Assembly (NCBI GenBank): GCA_016926855.1
Contig: JAFGNT010000017.1
Coordinates: 1-64,000, forward strand
Reading direction: 5' to 3'
From: Methanomicrobiaceae archaeon
GTDB lineage: Archaea > Halobacteriota > Methanomicrobia > Methanomicrobiales > Methanomicrobiaceae
Length of the DNA: 64,000 nucleotides
This document shows, in pieces, positions 7,228 to 16,222 of this stretch; position 1 is the stretch's first letter; each line of letters starts with the position of its first letter. The translations under genes were made by a program, and so were the position numbers. The notes beneath the pieces are model-generated. The model did not search any database. It was not told the DNA's origin and was given only the letters and a program-made list of their open reading frames with translations.

Positions 7228-8640
7228 TCAGAATGGCCCGTCCTGCTCGAAACTCCGGCCAAATCGGAGTGCGCATTCCGCCTTGAAAAGCTCTTTGCCA
7301 AGATAGGCGGCGTGATCCAGGAGAGAAACGCGGTCGTGCGCCAGCAGGGTCCAGAGCACGTCCTGCCACCGCTCCCCTCGAAATGCAATCCCGTTGTGGA
7401 CGGCGACGATCATGCCGTCCTCGATTCCGATACGGAGGTTCCCCCGCGGATCGTACGTGATGTCGTCGGGCATAGGTATCGCGTCGATCACCTCCGTGTA
7501 CGAGAGGGGAGGTTCCCGCCGCCGGCGTTTTTCCTTCATGACTAGGAGATCGATGCCGAGGTCCTTCGGGTACGGGCGATCCCGAACGAGTACCATCATC
7601 TCCGTAGCGGTCCGCATCTCACCGACCGATCCGAGGGTCTTGTCCGAATGCTCGCTCGTGAAGATCACGGCAGCCCCGCATTCGCGTGCCATGCCAGCCA
7701 GCAGTGCGTTTGCACCGGGGGAGTCCGCATCGAGCAGTTCGACGACGTTGCCCGCCCCGAAAAAGAGGGGGTGGCCCTCCGGGGCAAAGGCACGCAGTGA
7801 TGCAACGAGCCCTGACCCGACGGGCTGCAGCAGGGGATCGGCGATGATGCGGTTGATCCCCCCTGCCTCCGCCGCCCGGAGATTTGCTGCGAGATCTCGC
7901 CCTCCGGGAACGATGACTGCCGCCGCCCCCGCCCGGGCAACCTCTGCCGCCACGAGGGGGATATTCTCTTCCTGGAGCGACAGCACGAGATCCGCCCGGA
8001 AGAGTGCCGCCCGGATCAGCTCGGGATCCTGCGAATCCACCGCGAGGGGGCCAGGGAATTCCCGGAGTGCTGCGAAGCATTGCCTGACGTCGCCGGGCGT
8101 TGCATCAAACCCGAATCCTAGGTCGACGATATCCGCACCGGATGCGAAGAACCGTTCCACGGCGGCGGCAATATCGGGGTGCCGGTGTGCGTCCATGATC
8201 TCCGCGAGTACCTTCATCCGCGATGTGCCGCCGATCTTCACGCCGCGGATGGAAAAGTCGCATGACGCTTCCTCTTCTTCACGGCGGACGCGGGTTAGGG
8301 CCGCCTTCTTCCGTTCGGCTGCCAGATAATCGTCAGCGGGTACTGTCCGCGACAATGTTATTTCCCCGAGGCGGGGGAGGATGAGGGGGAGATCGGCCGC
8401 ATGCCGCGGCCCTTTGAAAATCGGCACACCCGTATCCTGTTCCACGTCCGCAAACGACGCCGTGCACATCCCTGAAACGATTGCCATATCATATGTCCCC
8501 CCGGAGAGAAGCGAACGGAGCTGGCCCGGGGTGAGGAATGATGCAATTTCACCGGTAATCACCACCTCGGCATCCATACCCCGTGCAGCCTGTGTCACGG
8601 TATCACGGGTAATCGAGCCGGTCGGAAGGAGCAGGCGCAT
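7228..8640 (-). CDS. Dihydropteroate synthase-like protein of methanogens
   Basis: Protein of 470 residues. The central part (about 140-370) is a DHPS-like TIM barrel (DIVDLGFGFDATPGDV, PLAVDSQDPELI, GAAAVIVPGG), preceded by a methanogen-specific N-terminal domain beginning MRLLLPTGSITRDTV and followed by a C-terminal extension. This architecture is that of the archaeal DHPS-related family (TIGR00284 type), thought to act in tetrahydromethanopterin synthesis because methanogens lack ordinary folate. The exact step is not established. It heads a minus-strand run with the JAMM and RibL genes and is divergent from the PHP gene. Confidence 0.85.
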   Translation of the reverse strand: MRLLLPTGSITRDTVTQAARGMDAEVVITGEIASFLTPGQLRSLLSGGTYDMAIVSGMCTASFADVEQDTGVPIFKGPRHAADLPLILPRLGEITLSRTVPADDYLAAERKKAALTRVRREEEEASCDFSIRGVKIGGTSRMKVLAEIMDAHRHPDIAAAVERFFASGADIVDLGFGFDATPGDVRQCFAALREFPGPLAVDSQDPELIRAALFRADLVLSLQEENIPLVAAEVARAGAAAVIVPGGRDLAANLRAAEAGGINRIIADPLLQPVGSGLVASLRAFAPEGHPLFFGAGNVVELLDADSPGANALLAGMARECGAAVIFTSEHSDKTLGSVGEMRTATEMMVLVRDRPYPKDLGIDLLVMKEKRRRREPPLSYTEVIDAIPMPDDITYDPRGNLRIGIEDGMIVAVHNGIAFRGERWQDVLWTLLAHDRVSLLDHAAYLGKELFKAECALRFGRSFEQDGPF

Positions 8641-8683
8641 AGGCTGTCATTAATAGTGGAGAGGTGAAAAAAGATATGATCTG

Positions 8684-9352
8684 ATGCTGAAATGCGACCT
8701 GCATATTCACACCTCGTTCTCACGTGACGGGGAGAGCACGGTGGAGGAGGTGCTGGCACAGGCAGCGAGGGTCGGCCTCGATGCCGTCGCGATCACCGAC
8801 CACGATACCGTGGAGGGCGCCCGCTATGCCCTTACCCTCGAGACTCCCGTCACCGTAATCCCCGGCATCGAGGTTTCCACCCGGCAGGGGCATCTGATCG
8901 TGCTCGGTGTTTTAGACCCGGTTCCGCCGGGAAGAGATTTCGCGGAAACCGTCAGGATTGCACGGGAGATGGGGGGTGTGCTTATCCTCCCGCACCCGTA
9001 CCACCAGTGGAGGCATGGCGTCGCCCTGAAGGTCTCGTCAGCGATATCCCTCGTCGATGCGGTGGAGGCGTTTAACAGCCGGTATATCACGGGGTCCGCG
9101 AACAGGCGGGCGGCACGGGAGGCCCGGCTGGCCAATGTCCCCTGCGTCGGGGGAAGTGATGCCCATAACGCCCGGTTTGTTGGTTTCGGCCTGACGCTCG
9201 TGGATGCAGAGGGGACCGGTGCCGATGCCGTTCTCGCCGCCATCCGGGCCGGAAAGACATATGCAGGGGGGCACATGACGCCGCTTCGGACCTATACGCG
9301 GCAGTCGCTCAAAGGTGCGGTTCGTAAAATCAGGAAGCGTGTCCATTTATGA
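8684..9352 (+). CDS. PHP-domain metal-dependent phosphoesterase
   Basis: PHP-family protein of 222 residues. Metal-binding motifs are all present: DLHIHTSFSRDGE at the N-terminus, ITDHDTVEG near residue 37, LPHPYH near residue 100 and GGSDAHNA near residue 160. Stand-alone PHP proteins of this size hydrolyse small phosphoesters or short RNA (for example RNase AM or histidinol phosphatase relatives). Its stop overlaps the start of truA by 4 bases, so the two are coupled; a role in RNA or nucleotide turnover is only suggested by that. Confidence 0.85.
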   Translation: MLKCDLHIHTSFSRDGESTVEEVLAQAARVGLDAVAITDHDTVEGARYALTLETPVTVIPGIEVSTRQGHLIVLGVLDPVPPGRDFAETVRIAREMGGVLILPHPYHQWRHGVALKVSSAISLVDAVEAFNSRYITGSANRRAAREARLANVPCVGGSDAHNARFVGFGLTLVDAEGTGADAVLAAIRAGKTYAGGHMTPLRTYTRQSLKGAVRKIRKRVHL

Positions 9353-10194
9353 AACGGCTGGGATTTCTGGTATCATACTTTGGCGACCATTTTTTCGGAT
9401 CCCAGATGCAGCCCGACAGGCGTACCGTCGAGGGGGAATTTATCGCCGCCTGCCGGTCACTGAACCTCTTTGACGACTGGCGCGAGGCCGGATTTGCCTT
9501 TTCCGGGCGAACGGACAGGGGGGTGCATGCACGTCGGCAGATGGCTGCGTTTACGACAGACGAGCCGGAACGGGCAATTTCAACCCTCAATTTCCTGCTG
9601 CCTGCCGATTGCTGGTGTGCCGGGTGGGCCCCGGTGCCGGAGACGTTTCATCCCCGGTATAACGCCCGGCAGCGGACATACCGGTACTTCTTCCCGGATC
9701 CGGATCCTGACATAGCGGCGATGCAGGCGGTGGCGGATGTATTCGTCGGCACGCACGATTTCTCCCGCTTTGCGCGTGTGGCGGACAGAAACCCGCGCCG
9801 CACGATCCTCTCGTCCCGTGTGAGTGCCGCGGGCTCCTGTGCCGTCTATGAGGTCACGGGAGAGAGCTTTCTCTGGAACATGGTGCGCTGTATGGCAACG
9901 GCACTGACTGCAGCCGGAAAGGGGGAAATGACGCCCGAAGACGTCGAAAAACGTCTTTCGGATCCGCGGGGGGCTCACTTCGGCCCGGCACCAGCGGGGG
10001 GCCTCGTTCTCTGGGATATCGACTGCGGGATTCGTTTCCAGCCGATTGAGACGGACCGGCGAAGCGGTGGCTATTGCAGATCATTCTGCCGGGAATGGCG
10101 GGTCCGGAAAAAAGTGGTAGAGTCGTTATGCCGGCCGGGCGTCGATCTCGGGGGGGAGAAGCCGGTCGATGAGGAACTGTGGAATGTCATCTGA
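9349..10194 (+). CDS. truA: tRNA pseudouridine(38-40) synthase
   Basis: TruA-family enzyme of 281 residues that isomerises uridines 38-40 in the tRNA anticodon arm. The catalytic Asp sits in FSGRTDRGVHARRQ (about residue 50), and FHPRYNARQRTYRYFF and SFLWNMVRCM are family motifs. It starts 4 bases inside the PHP gene. Its 3-prime end overlaps the convergent proline-rich membrane protein gene by 69 bases, which is a long but believable convergent overlap. Confidence 0.92.
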   Translation: MKRLGFLVSYFGDHFFGSQMQPDRRTVEGEFIAACRSLNLFDDWREAGFAFSGRTDRGVHARRQMAAFTTDEPERAISTLNFLLPADCWCAGWAPVPETFHPRYNARQRTYRYFFPDPDPDIAAMQAVADVFVGTHDFSRFARVADRNPRRTILSSRVSAAGSCAVYEVTGESFLWNMVRCMATALTAAGKGEMTPEDVEKRLSDPRGAHFGPAPAGGLVLWDIDCGIRFQPIETDRRSGGYCRSFCREWRVRKKVVESLCRPGVDLGGEKPVDEELWNVI

Positions 10195-10869
10195 CCGTTT
10201 TACCGTTAGATAGAACCGGGCCTTGGTGCCATCCATGCCGAGGTATTTCAGGTAGATCTGGAAGTTGGTCTGCATCGCCCGTATACCGAATACGGTAATC
10301 GTGGCTTTCCGTTCCGAAATTTTCCGCTCCTCTCCGACAACGATCTTCTCTCCGGGATTCTGGTCCACCTGGATAATCATCTCGTTCTCCGCAGTCAGCG
10401 CGATCATCTTGGTATTGCCGATGATCACGGGTTGTGCGAGGGGGAAGTGTACGTCGTAGGTTGTGGTATACGGGTAGCTGTCACCCGGGTCCGGGGCGCT
10501 GACAGTTACGTTCAGAGTGAGCGCTGCCACAACGACGACGATGGCAAGGAGGGCGAGGAGAACGAGGGCGATCTTCAGTTTTCCAACGCCCTTCTTCTGT
10601 TCCCTGACTTCGACGACCCGCTCCCTGATAATCTGCGGAGGGATCACTACCGGTGGCGGAGTGGGCGGTTCCTGTTGTGGTTCCGCTGGCTTCTCCACCG
10701 ATGGTTCCGGTGCAGCGGGCGGTTCTTCCGGTACGGCCGGTTCTGCCGCTTTATCGGGAACCGGAGCCGTCTCCAAAACCTCCTCCGGAGGTTCCTGTGC
10801 CGGTGATTTCCCGGCGGATTCCACGCTCTCCGTGTCCGGGTGTTCGCTGGCTTTTTCCTTTTCGCTCAT
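10126..10869 (-). CDS. Proline-rich single-span membrane protein
   Basis: Protein of 247 residues: an acidic, Pro/Glu-rich N-terminal segment (1-75), a basic stretch, one transmembrane helix (about 99-120), then a 125-residue domain of beta-strand character that should lie outside the cell. The start at 10869 has AGGAGA just upstream and a TATA-like CATTATATAC at about 10895-10905. No family is recognised. The long flexible cytoplasmic tail with one membrane span suggests an anchor or envelope-linked scaffold. It overlaps the end of truA on the other strand by 69 bases. Confidence 0.65.
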   Translation of the reverse strand: MSEKEKASEHPDTESVESAGKSPAQEPPEEVLETAPVPDKAAEPAVPEEPPAAPEPSVEKPAEPQQEPPTPPPVVIPPQIIRERVVEVREQKKGVGKLKIALVLLALLAIVVVVAALTLNVTVSAPDPGDSYPYTTTYDVHFPLAQPVIIGNTKMIALTAENEMIIQVDQNPGEKIVVGEERKISERKATITVFGIRAMQTNFQIYLKYLGMDGTKARFYLTVKRSDDIPQFLIDRLLPPEIDARPA

Positions 10870-11003
10870 AGTTCTCCTGTGGAAAACAACGATAGATGAG
10901 TATATAATGCTTCTGTGGCGATTATCACCACCGATAATCAATTCGGCGCGGAAGAGCAAACCCTCATTATCAATGATGACAGATAGTGTATCTGAGGTTT
11001 CTC

Positions 11004-11885
11004 ATGCCCGAAATCCCAAAAGAGGAATATATTTTACGGTGTACGTCCGCCTGTGCCGGATGCAGTTCCTCGCTGGTTCTGCGGTACGTTTTCAAGGCGG
11101 CCGGCCCCGACAGTGTCCTTGTTGTCCCGGCATGCTGCACGAGTGTGATTCAGGGGATCTACCCGAATACGGCGATGAATATACCCGTCTATAATGTGGC
11201 GTTCGCATCGGCCGCAGCCGTGGCGTCCGGGATGAGCACGGCCTTCCGTACGATGGGAAGAAAAACGAATGTCATCTGCTATGCCGGGGACGGCGGCACG
11301 GTTGATATCGGCATCCAGGCTCTCTCCGGTGCACTTGAGAGAGGGACGGATTTCCTGTACATCTGCTACGACAACGAGGCCTACAGCAATACCGGCATGC
11401 AGCGGTCCGGCGGAACCCCTCTTGGGGCGAGGACGACCACCACACCGTGCGGCAAGAAGGACAATAAAAAGGATCTGGACCGGATTGTAGCGGCCCACAA
11501 CCTGCCCTACATGGCGACAGCGTGCAGTGCCTATCCGCTCGACCTCTATAAGAAGGTGAAGAAGGCCCTCTCAATCCCGGGCCCGAAATTCATTCATATA
11601 CTTGCCCCGTGCCCGCCCGGATGGAGGTTCCCGTCCGCGGAGACGATCGAGATGGGCAAACTCGCGGTCAAGACCGGTATGTGGGTGCTGTATGAGCGGG
11701 AGTACGGAACATTCTCCCTGAACGGAGCCTCGAAGGCAGCGATGAAGAAACGCCTCCCGGTGCGGGACTACCTCACACGGCAGGGACGGTTCAAGGGGAT
11801 TGACGAGGAGACCATCGGCATTCTCCAGCAGACGGTGGACAGGAATATGGACCGGTACGCCCGGGAGGTGGAGGGCATATGCTGA
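11004..11885 (+). CDS. porB: Pyruvate:ferredoxin oxidoreductase, beta subunit
   Basis: TPP-binding beta subunit of 293 residues. YAGDGGTVDIGIQALSGALE and YICYDNEAYSNTGMQRS are the TPP/Mg-binding and PorB-specific motifs, and APCPPGWRFP closes the core. Cysteines in RCTSACAGC and PACCTS are candidates for the [4Fe-4S] ligands of this subunit. In hydrogenotrophic methanogens Por mainly carboxylates acetyl-CoA to pyruvate. The start at 11004 follows a GAGGT site. It is the first gene of a four-gene operon, overlapping porA by 7 bases. Gene order beta-alpha-gamma-delta is the reverse of the common gamma-delta-alpha-beta. Confidence 0.9.
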   Translation: MPEIPKEEYILRCTSACAGCSSSLVLRYVFKAAGPDSVLVVPACCTSVIQGIYPNTAMNIPVYNVAFASAAAVASGMSTAFRTMGRKTNVICYAGDGGTVDIGIQALSGALERGTDFLYICYDNEAYSNTGMQRSGGTPLGARTTTTPCGKKDNKKDLDRIVAAHNLPYMATACSAYPLDLYKKVKKALSIPGPKFIHILAPCPPGWRFPSAETIEMGKLAVKTGMWVLYEREYGTFSLNGASKAAMKKRLPVRDYLTRQGRFKGIDEETIGILQQTVDRNMDRYAREVEGIC

Positions 11886-12985
11886 CCGTCGCCACCGGGA
11901 ACAAGGCAGTGGCAACCGCTGTCAAGCACGCAAAGCCCGCAGTGGTCGCCGCCTACCCCATCACCCCGCAGACGGAGATCGTCGAGCAGATTGCGAACTT
12001 CGTCGAAACAGGAGAGATGGAGGCGAACTATATTCCGGTCGAGAGTGAACACAGCTCGATGGCGGCGTGCATTGGCGCGTCTGCGACAGGAGTGCGTTCT
12101 TTTACCGCAACGAGCTCGCACGGGCTCGTCTACATGTGCGAGATGCTCCACTGGGCGGCGGGGGCGCGGCTTCCGATTGTCATGGCAAATGCCAACCGGG
12201 CGCTCGGCCCCGGCTGGAATATCTGGGCGGAGCACTCGGATTCCCTTTCCATGCGTGACACGGGCTGGCTTCAGGTCTATGTGGGAAGCGTGCAGGAAGC
12301 CTATGACGCGACACTGATGGCCTTCCGGATCGCGGAGCACGAAGATGTGATGCTGCCGGTGATGATCAACCTCGACGGTTTCACGCTCACGCATATCATG
12401 CAGCCGCTCGAGACGGTGGATATCGGCGATTTCATTCCCCCCTGTAAGATAGCGCATGCCATCGATACGGCAAACCCCGGCGGGTACGGAACGCTGACGC
12501 CGCCCACCGAGCACTTTAAGTTCAGGTGGGATATCGAGCGTGCAATGCGGGACTCCGTGGACGTAATCAGGGAAACAGAGGACGAATTCGCCCGCCGCTT
12601 CGGGCGCCGCTATGCCCCCGTGGAGGAATACCGGTGCGACGATGCGGATGTGGTCGTTGTTGCGATGGGCACACTCGGGAAAGAGGCGGAGGTGGCCGCG
12701 GACATCCTCCGGAACGAAGGCATCCGTGCCGGATCTGCGCGTTTGCGCTGGTTCAGGCCCTTCCCTGCGATTGATTTCGGGGACAAAGAGCTCGTTGTGA
12801 TTGACCGCGACTACTCGTTCGGGTACGGCGGCATTCTTGCCCGCGAACTTCAAGCAGCATTCGGCATAACCCCGTACAGCGTGATCGCAGGGCTTGGCGG
12901 GCAGGAAGTGACATACGATGACATTGCGGGCTTTGTCCGGGAACGGAAGCCGGGGGCGGAATTCTGGTTCGGGGTGAGTGACTGA
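11879..12985 (+). CDS. porA: Pyruvate:ferredoxin oxidoreductase, alpha subunit
   Basis: Alpha subunit of 368 residues with the pyrimidine-binding TPP domain at the N-terminus (AYPITPQTEIVEQIA, VESEHSSMAACIGAS, ANRALGPGWNIWAEHSD) and a transketolase C-terminal-like domain (VVVVAMGTLGKEAEV, RLRWFRPFP, VVIDRDYSFGYGG). Together with PorB it forms the active site for pyruvate or acetyl-CoA and CO2. It overlaps porB by 7 bases and porG by one base (TGATG), indicating coupled translation. Confidence 0.92.
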   Translation: MLTVATGNKAVATAVKHAKPAVVAAYPITPQTEIVEQIANFVETGEMEANYIPVESEHSSMAACIGASATGVRSFTATSSHGLVYMCEMLHWAAGARLPIVMANANRALGPGWNIWAEHSDSLSMRDTGWLQVYVGSVQEAYDATLMAFRIAEHEDVMLPVMINLDGFTLTHIMQPLETVDIGDFIPPCKIAHAIDTANPGGYGTLTPPTEHFKFRWDIERAMRDSVDVIRETEDEFARRFGRRYAPVEEYRCDDADVVVVAMGTLGKEAEVAADILRNEGIRAGSARLRWFRPFPAIDFGDKELVVIDRDYSFGYGGILARELQAAFGITPYSVIAGLGGQEVTYDDIAGFVRERKPGAEFWFGVSD

Positions 12986-13512
12986 TGTACGAGATTCGCC
13001 TGCACTCGCGGGGCGGGCAGGGCGGTGTGACCGCTGCGAAGATGATTGCCCACGCGGCAATCCTGGACGGAAAATATGCAACCGCGAACCCGTTCTACGG
13101 CGCTGAACGGCGGGGAGCTGCCGTCGTTTCGTTCATCAGGATTGACGATCGGCCCGTCCGCGTCTACAGCCAGATCAGGAACCCCGATCTCGTCATCGTG
13201 CTTGACGCGACGGTAATGGAGACGGTGGATGTCCTGCAGGGGATAAAACCGGACGGCACGGTGCTTGTCAACAGCCCTCATCCGGTTGACATGAAAGGAT
13301 ATCCGACAAGCCGGGTGGATTTAACGGCGATTGCACTCTCGATCGGGCTCGTGCTCGCGGGAAGTCCGATTCTCAACACCCCCCTTCTCGGGGCGTGTGC
13401 AAAACTCGGGCTCATTTCCGTGGAATCCGCCCGGGAGGCTATCAGGGAGACGTTTAATGATGAACGAAACGTGCAGGCAGCGGATCAGGCGTACGAGGAG
13501 CTGGTGAAATGA
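12985..13512 (+). CDS. porG: Pyruvate:ferredoxin oxidoreductase, gamma subunit
   Basis: Gamma subunit of 175 residues. It opens with the family signature LHSRGGQGGVTAAKM and continues with FYGAERRGAAVVSFIRID, both typical of the 2-oxoacid oxidoreductase gamma (CoA-binding) domain. It is tightly packed between porA (1-base overlap) and porD (4-base overlap). No deviation from family length is seen. Confidence 0.92.
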   Translation: MYEIRLHSRGGQGGVTAAKMIAHAAILDGKYATANPFYGAERRGAAVVSFIRIDDRPVRVYSQIRNPDLVIVLDATVMETVDVLQGIKPDGTVLVNSPHPVDMKGYPTSRVDLTAIALSIGLVLAGSPILNTPLLGACAKLGLISVESAREAIRETFNDERNVQAADQAYEELVK

Positions 13513-13754
13513 CGGCAAAGCTTGCGATCTCACGCCCGGTGAAGGGAGCGTCGGGAAAGACCGGTTCATGGCGGACATTCCGTCCGGTGATCGACCGCGA
13601 GGCCTGCAATTCCTGTGGCCTCTGCGCACAGTTCTGCCCCGACGGGTGTATTAACGAGGAACTGGAGATCGATCTTGAATTCTGCAAGGGCTGCGGCATC
13701 TGTGCACAGGAATGCCCGAAGCAGGCGATAAAAATGGTCCGGGAAGAGGACTGA
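13509..13754 (+). CDS. porD: Pyruvate:ferredoxin oxidoreductase, delta subunit (2[4Fe-4S] ferredoxin)
   Basis: Ferredoxin-like delta subunit of 81 residues. Two CxxCxxCxxxCP motifs (CNSCGLCAQFCPDGC and CKGCGICAQECPKQA) bind two [4Fe-4S] clusters that carry electrons from the TPP site to external ferredoxin. The short N-terminal leader (SRPVKGASGKTGSWRTFRPV) is typical of PorD. It is the last gene of the operon and is followed by a T-rich stretch. Confidence 0.92.
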   Translation: MTAKLAISRPVKGASGKTGSWRTFRPVIDREACNSCGLCAQFCPDGCINEELEIDLEFCKGCGICAQECPKQAIKMVREED

Positions 13755-13766
13755 CCTGATAACTGT

Positions 13767-13786
13767 CCTTTTTCTTCTGTTTTACT
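13767..13786 (+). terminator. T-rich terminator after porD
   Basis: Just after the porD stop the plus strand has two closely spaced T runs (CCTTTTTCTTCTGTTTTACT). Archaeal RNA polymerase stops at such U tracts without needing a hairpin. The convergent kinase gene ends at 13826, so the element separates the two units. Confidence 0.5.
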
Positions 13787-13825
13787 GCGATCCGGGGCGT
13801 AGGTGAATATTATCGTGCGGAAATT

Positions 13826-15724
13826 TTATTTCCCGTCACGACCTGCTATTCGCCGCCATTTTCCGGGGGGAACGAAAATCTCGAACCTCGCGCCCCGGTT
13901 GAACGTTCCGGTCTCCCGGATTTTCATCTGTGTAAGGCCAAGGATCTCCCGTACAAGAAACAGGCCGTACCCGGTATGGCTCCCGAATCCGCGATTAAAT
14001 ATATCCTCCTTTCTTTCGGGAGAAACTCCCGTGCCGTCATCGGTGACGACAATAACGCCCCGTTCCCCGTCTTCCTGAAACGAGATCACGATACGTGACA
14101 GGCCCGGTCCGCCGTACCGCACCGCATTGTCCATGAGGTTGTAAAAAACGCGTTCGAGCATGACATCGGCATATATTTCGAGATCGCCCGTACCGGTGAC
14201 AAGGCGGATGTTTGCAGGGAGTATCGTGGCGGACGCCCGCTGCACGATACTGTCTACCCGTTGCCATTCCGGTGGTGTCATGCCCATATTTTCATAATCG
14301 CGGGTAAATGTGATCTGGTGATGGATGGTCACACAGGCACGGACTATATTATCAACAAGGCCGCCAAGTTCCGGCTGGTACCCGATCTGCTCTTTCAGTT
14401 CTGCTGAATACCAGAGGAGGCCCTGCACCTGGTTGAGAATATCGTGGCGGGTAATGTTCGAGAGGAGGCAGAGCTTTTCATTTGCTTCATGAAGTGCAAT
14501 CTGCGCTATTCTCTGCTCGGTACTATCCCTGATAAGAGCGATGCACTCATGTTCGCCGCTTGCGAGGATCCGCGCCTCGAAGTACCGCATTACCGAGTCG
14601 ATTTTTAGTTTGTAGAAATAATTCTGCTTTCTCTGCGTCACAAATGCCCGTTCTATGACCTTTTCGAGTTCCTTCCTGAGCCGGGCCGGCATGATTTCCC
14701 CCAGCGATTTGCCGAGAAATTCCTCGGGTGGTAAATAGAGCGGGACTCCCGGCGCGGCTTTGAAGTCAAGAATGATACCTTTATTATCCATCCGGAGGAT
14801 CAGGTCGGGAATCGTATTGAGAAGAGCCTTTGATTCCTGCTCGCTCTTTTTCAGTGCTTTTTCAGCATTTTTCCGTTCCGTGATATCCTGGACCGATGCA
14901 ATCATCTGCGTTGTGCCGGGGATGTGCGATATGGTGAGAAACGCGGGTGTCTTTACTCCGTCATATCTGAGAAAGGCGAATTCAAAGTTTTTCGGCACCG
15001 ATGAGGGATCGATTTTTCTCAGGCGGTGGAATTCGGCCATCCGTTCCCGGTCTTCCCCACTGATGAAGTGTGTCCACGACATCCGCCCTTCTATATCCTC
15101 CCGGGAATATCCTGATAGCCGCTCCATTTCGGCGTTTGCGATCAGTATTGTCGTATCATCGTCAATTAACACCATCGCAGTGCCACTATTCTCAAAAATC
15201 GTCCGGTACTGCTCTTCTGAGGCGCGGAGCTCATCTTCAAGCTTTTTCTGCCTGATAAGATCCGGCTCGTCCGGGATAAATACCTGATTTTCTTCCTTCA
15301 CCGCCGGTCCGGCGAGCGGCTCCGTCTGCTGTGCCGCGCACAGGACTCCCTCTCCCTTCGTTGGTGTCATCGCACCCTTAATTTCGATGCTCTTTTCCTC
15401 CGCACCGATCAGGGTAGTGGTAAATAGAGCGGGTTCGAACGTGGCGCGTACCCGGTGCATGACAGCCCTGAAAGCCTCCGCACTTTCCTGTGAAAGTATA
15501 TCGACAAGCCTCCGGTTGGCATGGCGCACGGCAAGCAGTTCCACGAGGGTGCTGTTTACCGAGACCACGCGCTCGTCAGGAAGAATACAGAATACCAGAA
15601 TTCCCGCTATGTCAGGAAGATCCCCTTGCAGGAGCTGTCTCTCTTGCCCGTTACCGGATATCTCTCCGTTATCCGGGGTGGCGGTTTCGGGCATATCTTC
15701 TCTTAATTTGAAGGGATTGTCCAT
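13826..15724 (-). CDS. Cytoplasmic PAS-domain sensor histidine kinase
   Basis: Sensor kinase of about 632 residues without membrane spans. It has three PAS-like domains in series (about 30-140, 165-290 and 295-410; the second begins SEEQYRTIFENSGTAMVLIDD), then a DHp-like helix with the phospho-acceptor candidate His in LLSNITRHDILNQVQG, and an HATPase domain with N-box NLMDNAVRYGG and G-boxes DDGTGVSPERKEDIF and GYGLFL. This design is common among methanogen kinases that sense redox state or small ligands. No response regulator lies nearby. An alternative start 30 bases downstream (MPETATPDN) is possible. Confidence 0.85.
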   Translation of the reverse strand: MDNPFKLREDMPETATPDNGEISGNGQERQLLQGDLPDIAGILVFCILPDERVVSVNSTLVELLAVRHANRRLVDILSQESAEAFRAVMHRVRATFEPALFTTTLIGAEEKSIEIKGAMTPTKGEGVLCAAQQTEPLAGPAVKEENQVFIPDEPDLIRQKKLEDELRASEEQYRTIFENSGTAMVLIDDDTTILIANAEMERLSGYSREDIEGRMSWTHFISGEDRERMAEFHRLRKIDPSSVPKNFEFAFLRYDGVKTPAFLTISHIPGTTQMIASVQDITERKNAEKALKKSEQESKALLNTIPDLILRMDNKGIILDFKAAPGVPLYLPPEEFLGKSLGEIMPARLRKELEKVIERAFVTQRKQNYFYKLKIDSVMRYFEARILASGEHECIALIRDSTEQRIAQIALHEANEKLCLLSNITRHDILNQVQGLLWYSAELKEQIGYQPELGGLVDNIVRACVTIHHQITFTRDYENMGMTPPEWQRVDSIVQRASATILPANIRLVTGTGDLEIYADVMLERVFYNLMDNAVRYGGPGLSRIVISFQEDGERGVIVVTDDGTGVSPERKEDIFNRGFGSHTGYGLFLVREILGLTQMKIRETGTFNRGARFEIFVPPGKWRRIAGRDGK

Positions 15725-15782
15725 AATGATTGGGATTATTTTCCGTATGTCTGAAAAAGAAAAAGCCGGAACCGGCAGGGCT

Positions 15783-16148
15783 TCACTCTTTGATCGGGCA
15801 TTGGCCGATGTATTCGAGATCGAGCGCATAGAAATGTGCATACCCGCAATTGCGGCATCGTGTCGTAAGATGGTGCGCGCCGACAATCATGTCGTGCAGT
15901 CCGGTGACACTGCAGTTCTTGCAGGTGGCGGTTGTGTCAAGAGTCCAGACATCATGGCGTCCGATTCGGGTGGAAATGCCTTCCGGCTGTGCACGGTCCT
16001 CCGTCCTCGGTGTAAAGATACGGGTTGCACCGCAGTTTGAGCAGACCACCTGTGCCTGAGGGGATACCGCTTTAATGATCTGATCCACGTCCTTGCCACA
16101 GTGGTAACAGACTGTCTTGTGTCTGGTGAAGATGAACCGCTCTCCCAT
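15783..16148 (-). CDS. Multi-zinc-ribbon protein
   Basis: Protein of 121 residues with three CxxC pairs: CYHCGK near residue 15, CSNCGA near 37, and CKNCSV and CRNCGY in the second half. The spacing predicts two zinc ribbons. The start at MGERFIF is preferred because the longer frame runs into the neighbouring kinase 3-prime region; the ribosome site is weak. It sits between two histidine kinase genes on the same strand. No catalytic motif is visible; it could be a nucleic-acid or protein-binding adaptor. Confidence 0.6.
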   Translation of the reverse strand: MGERFIFTRHKTVCYHCGKDVDQIIKAVSPQAQVVCSNCGATRIFTPRTEDRAQPEGISTRIGRHDVWTLDTTATCKNCSVTGLHDMIVGAHHLTTRCRNCGYAHFYALDLEYIGQCPIKE

Positions 16149-16222
16149 ACCTGTGTATTTTGCGGCGTGTAATAAAAGATGATCCATACACAATCCGGGG
16201 CGCCTTCGCTCCCGGCTATCCT

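Noticed and set aside
11768-13281. Long minus-strand frames opposite porA and porG
   Set aside because: They are GC-rich shadows in the codon-aligned antisense frame of clearly identified por genes.
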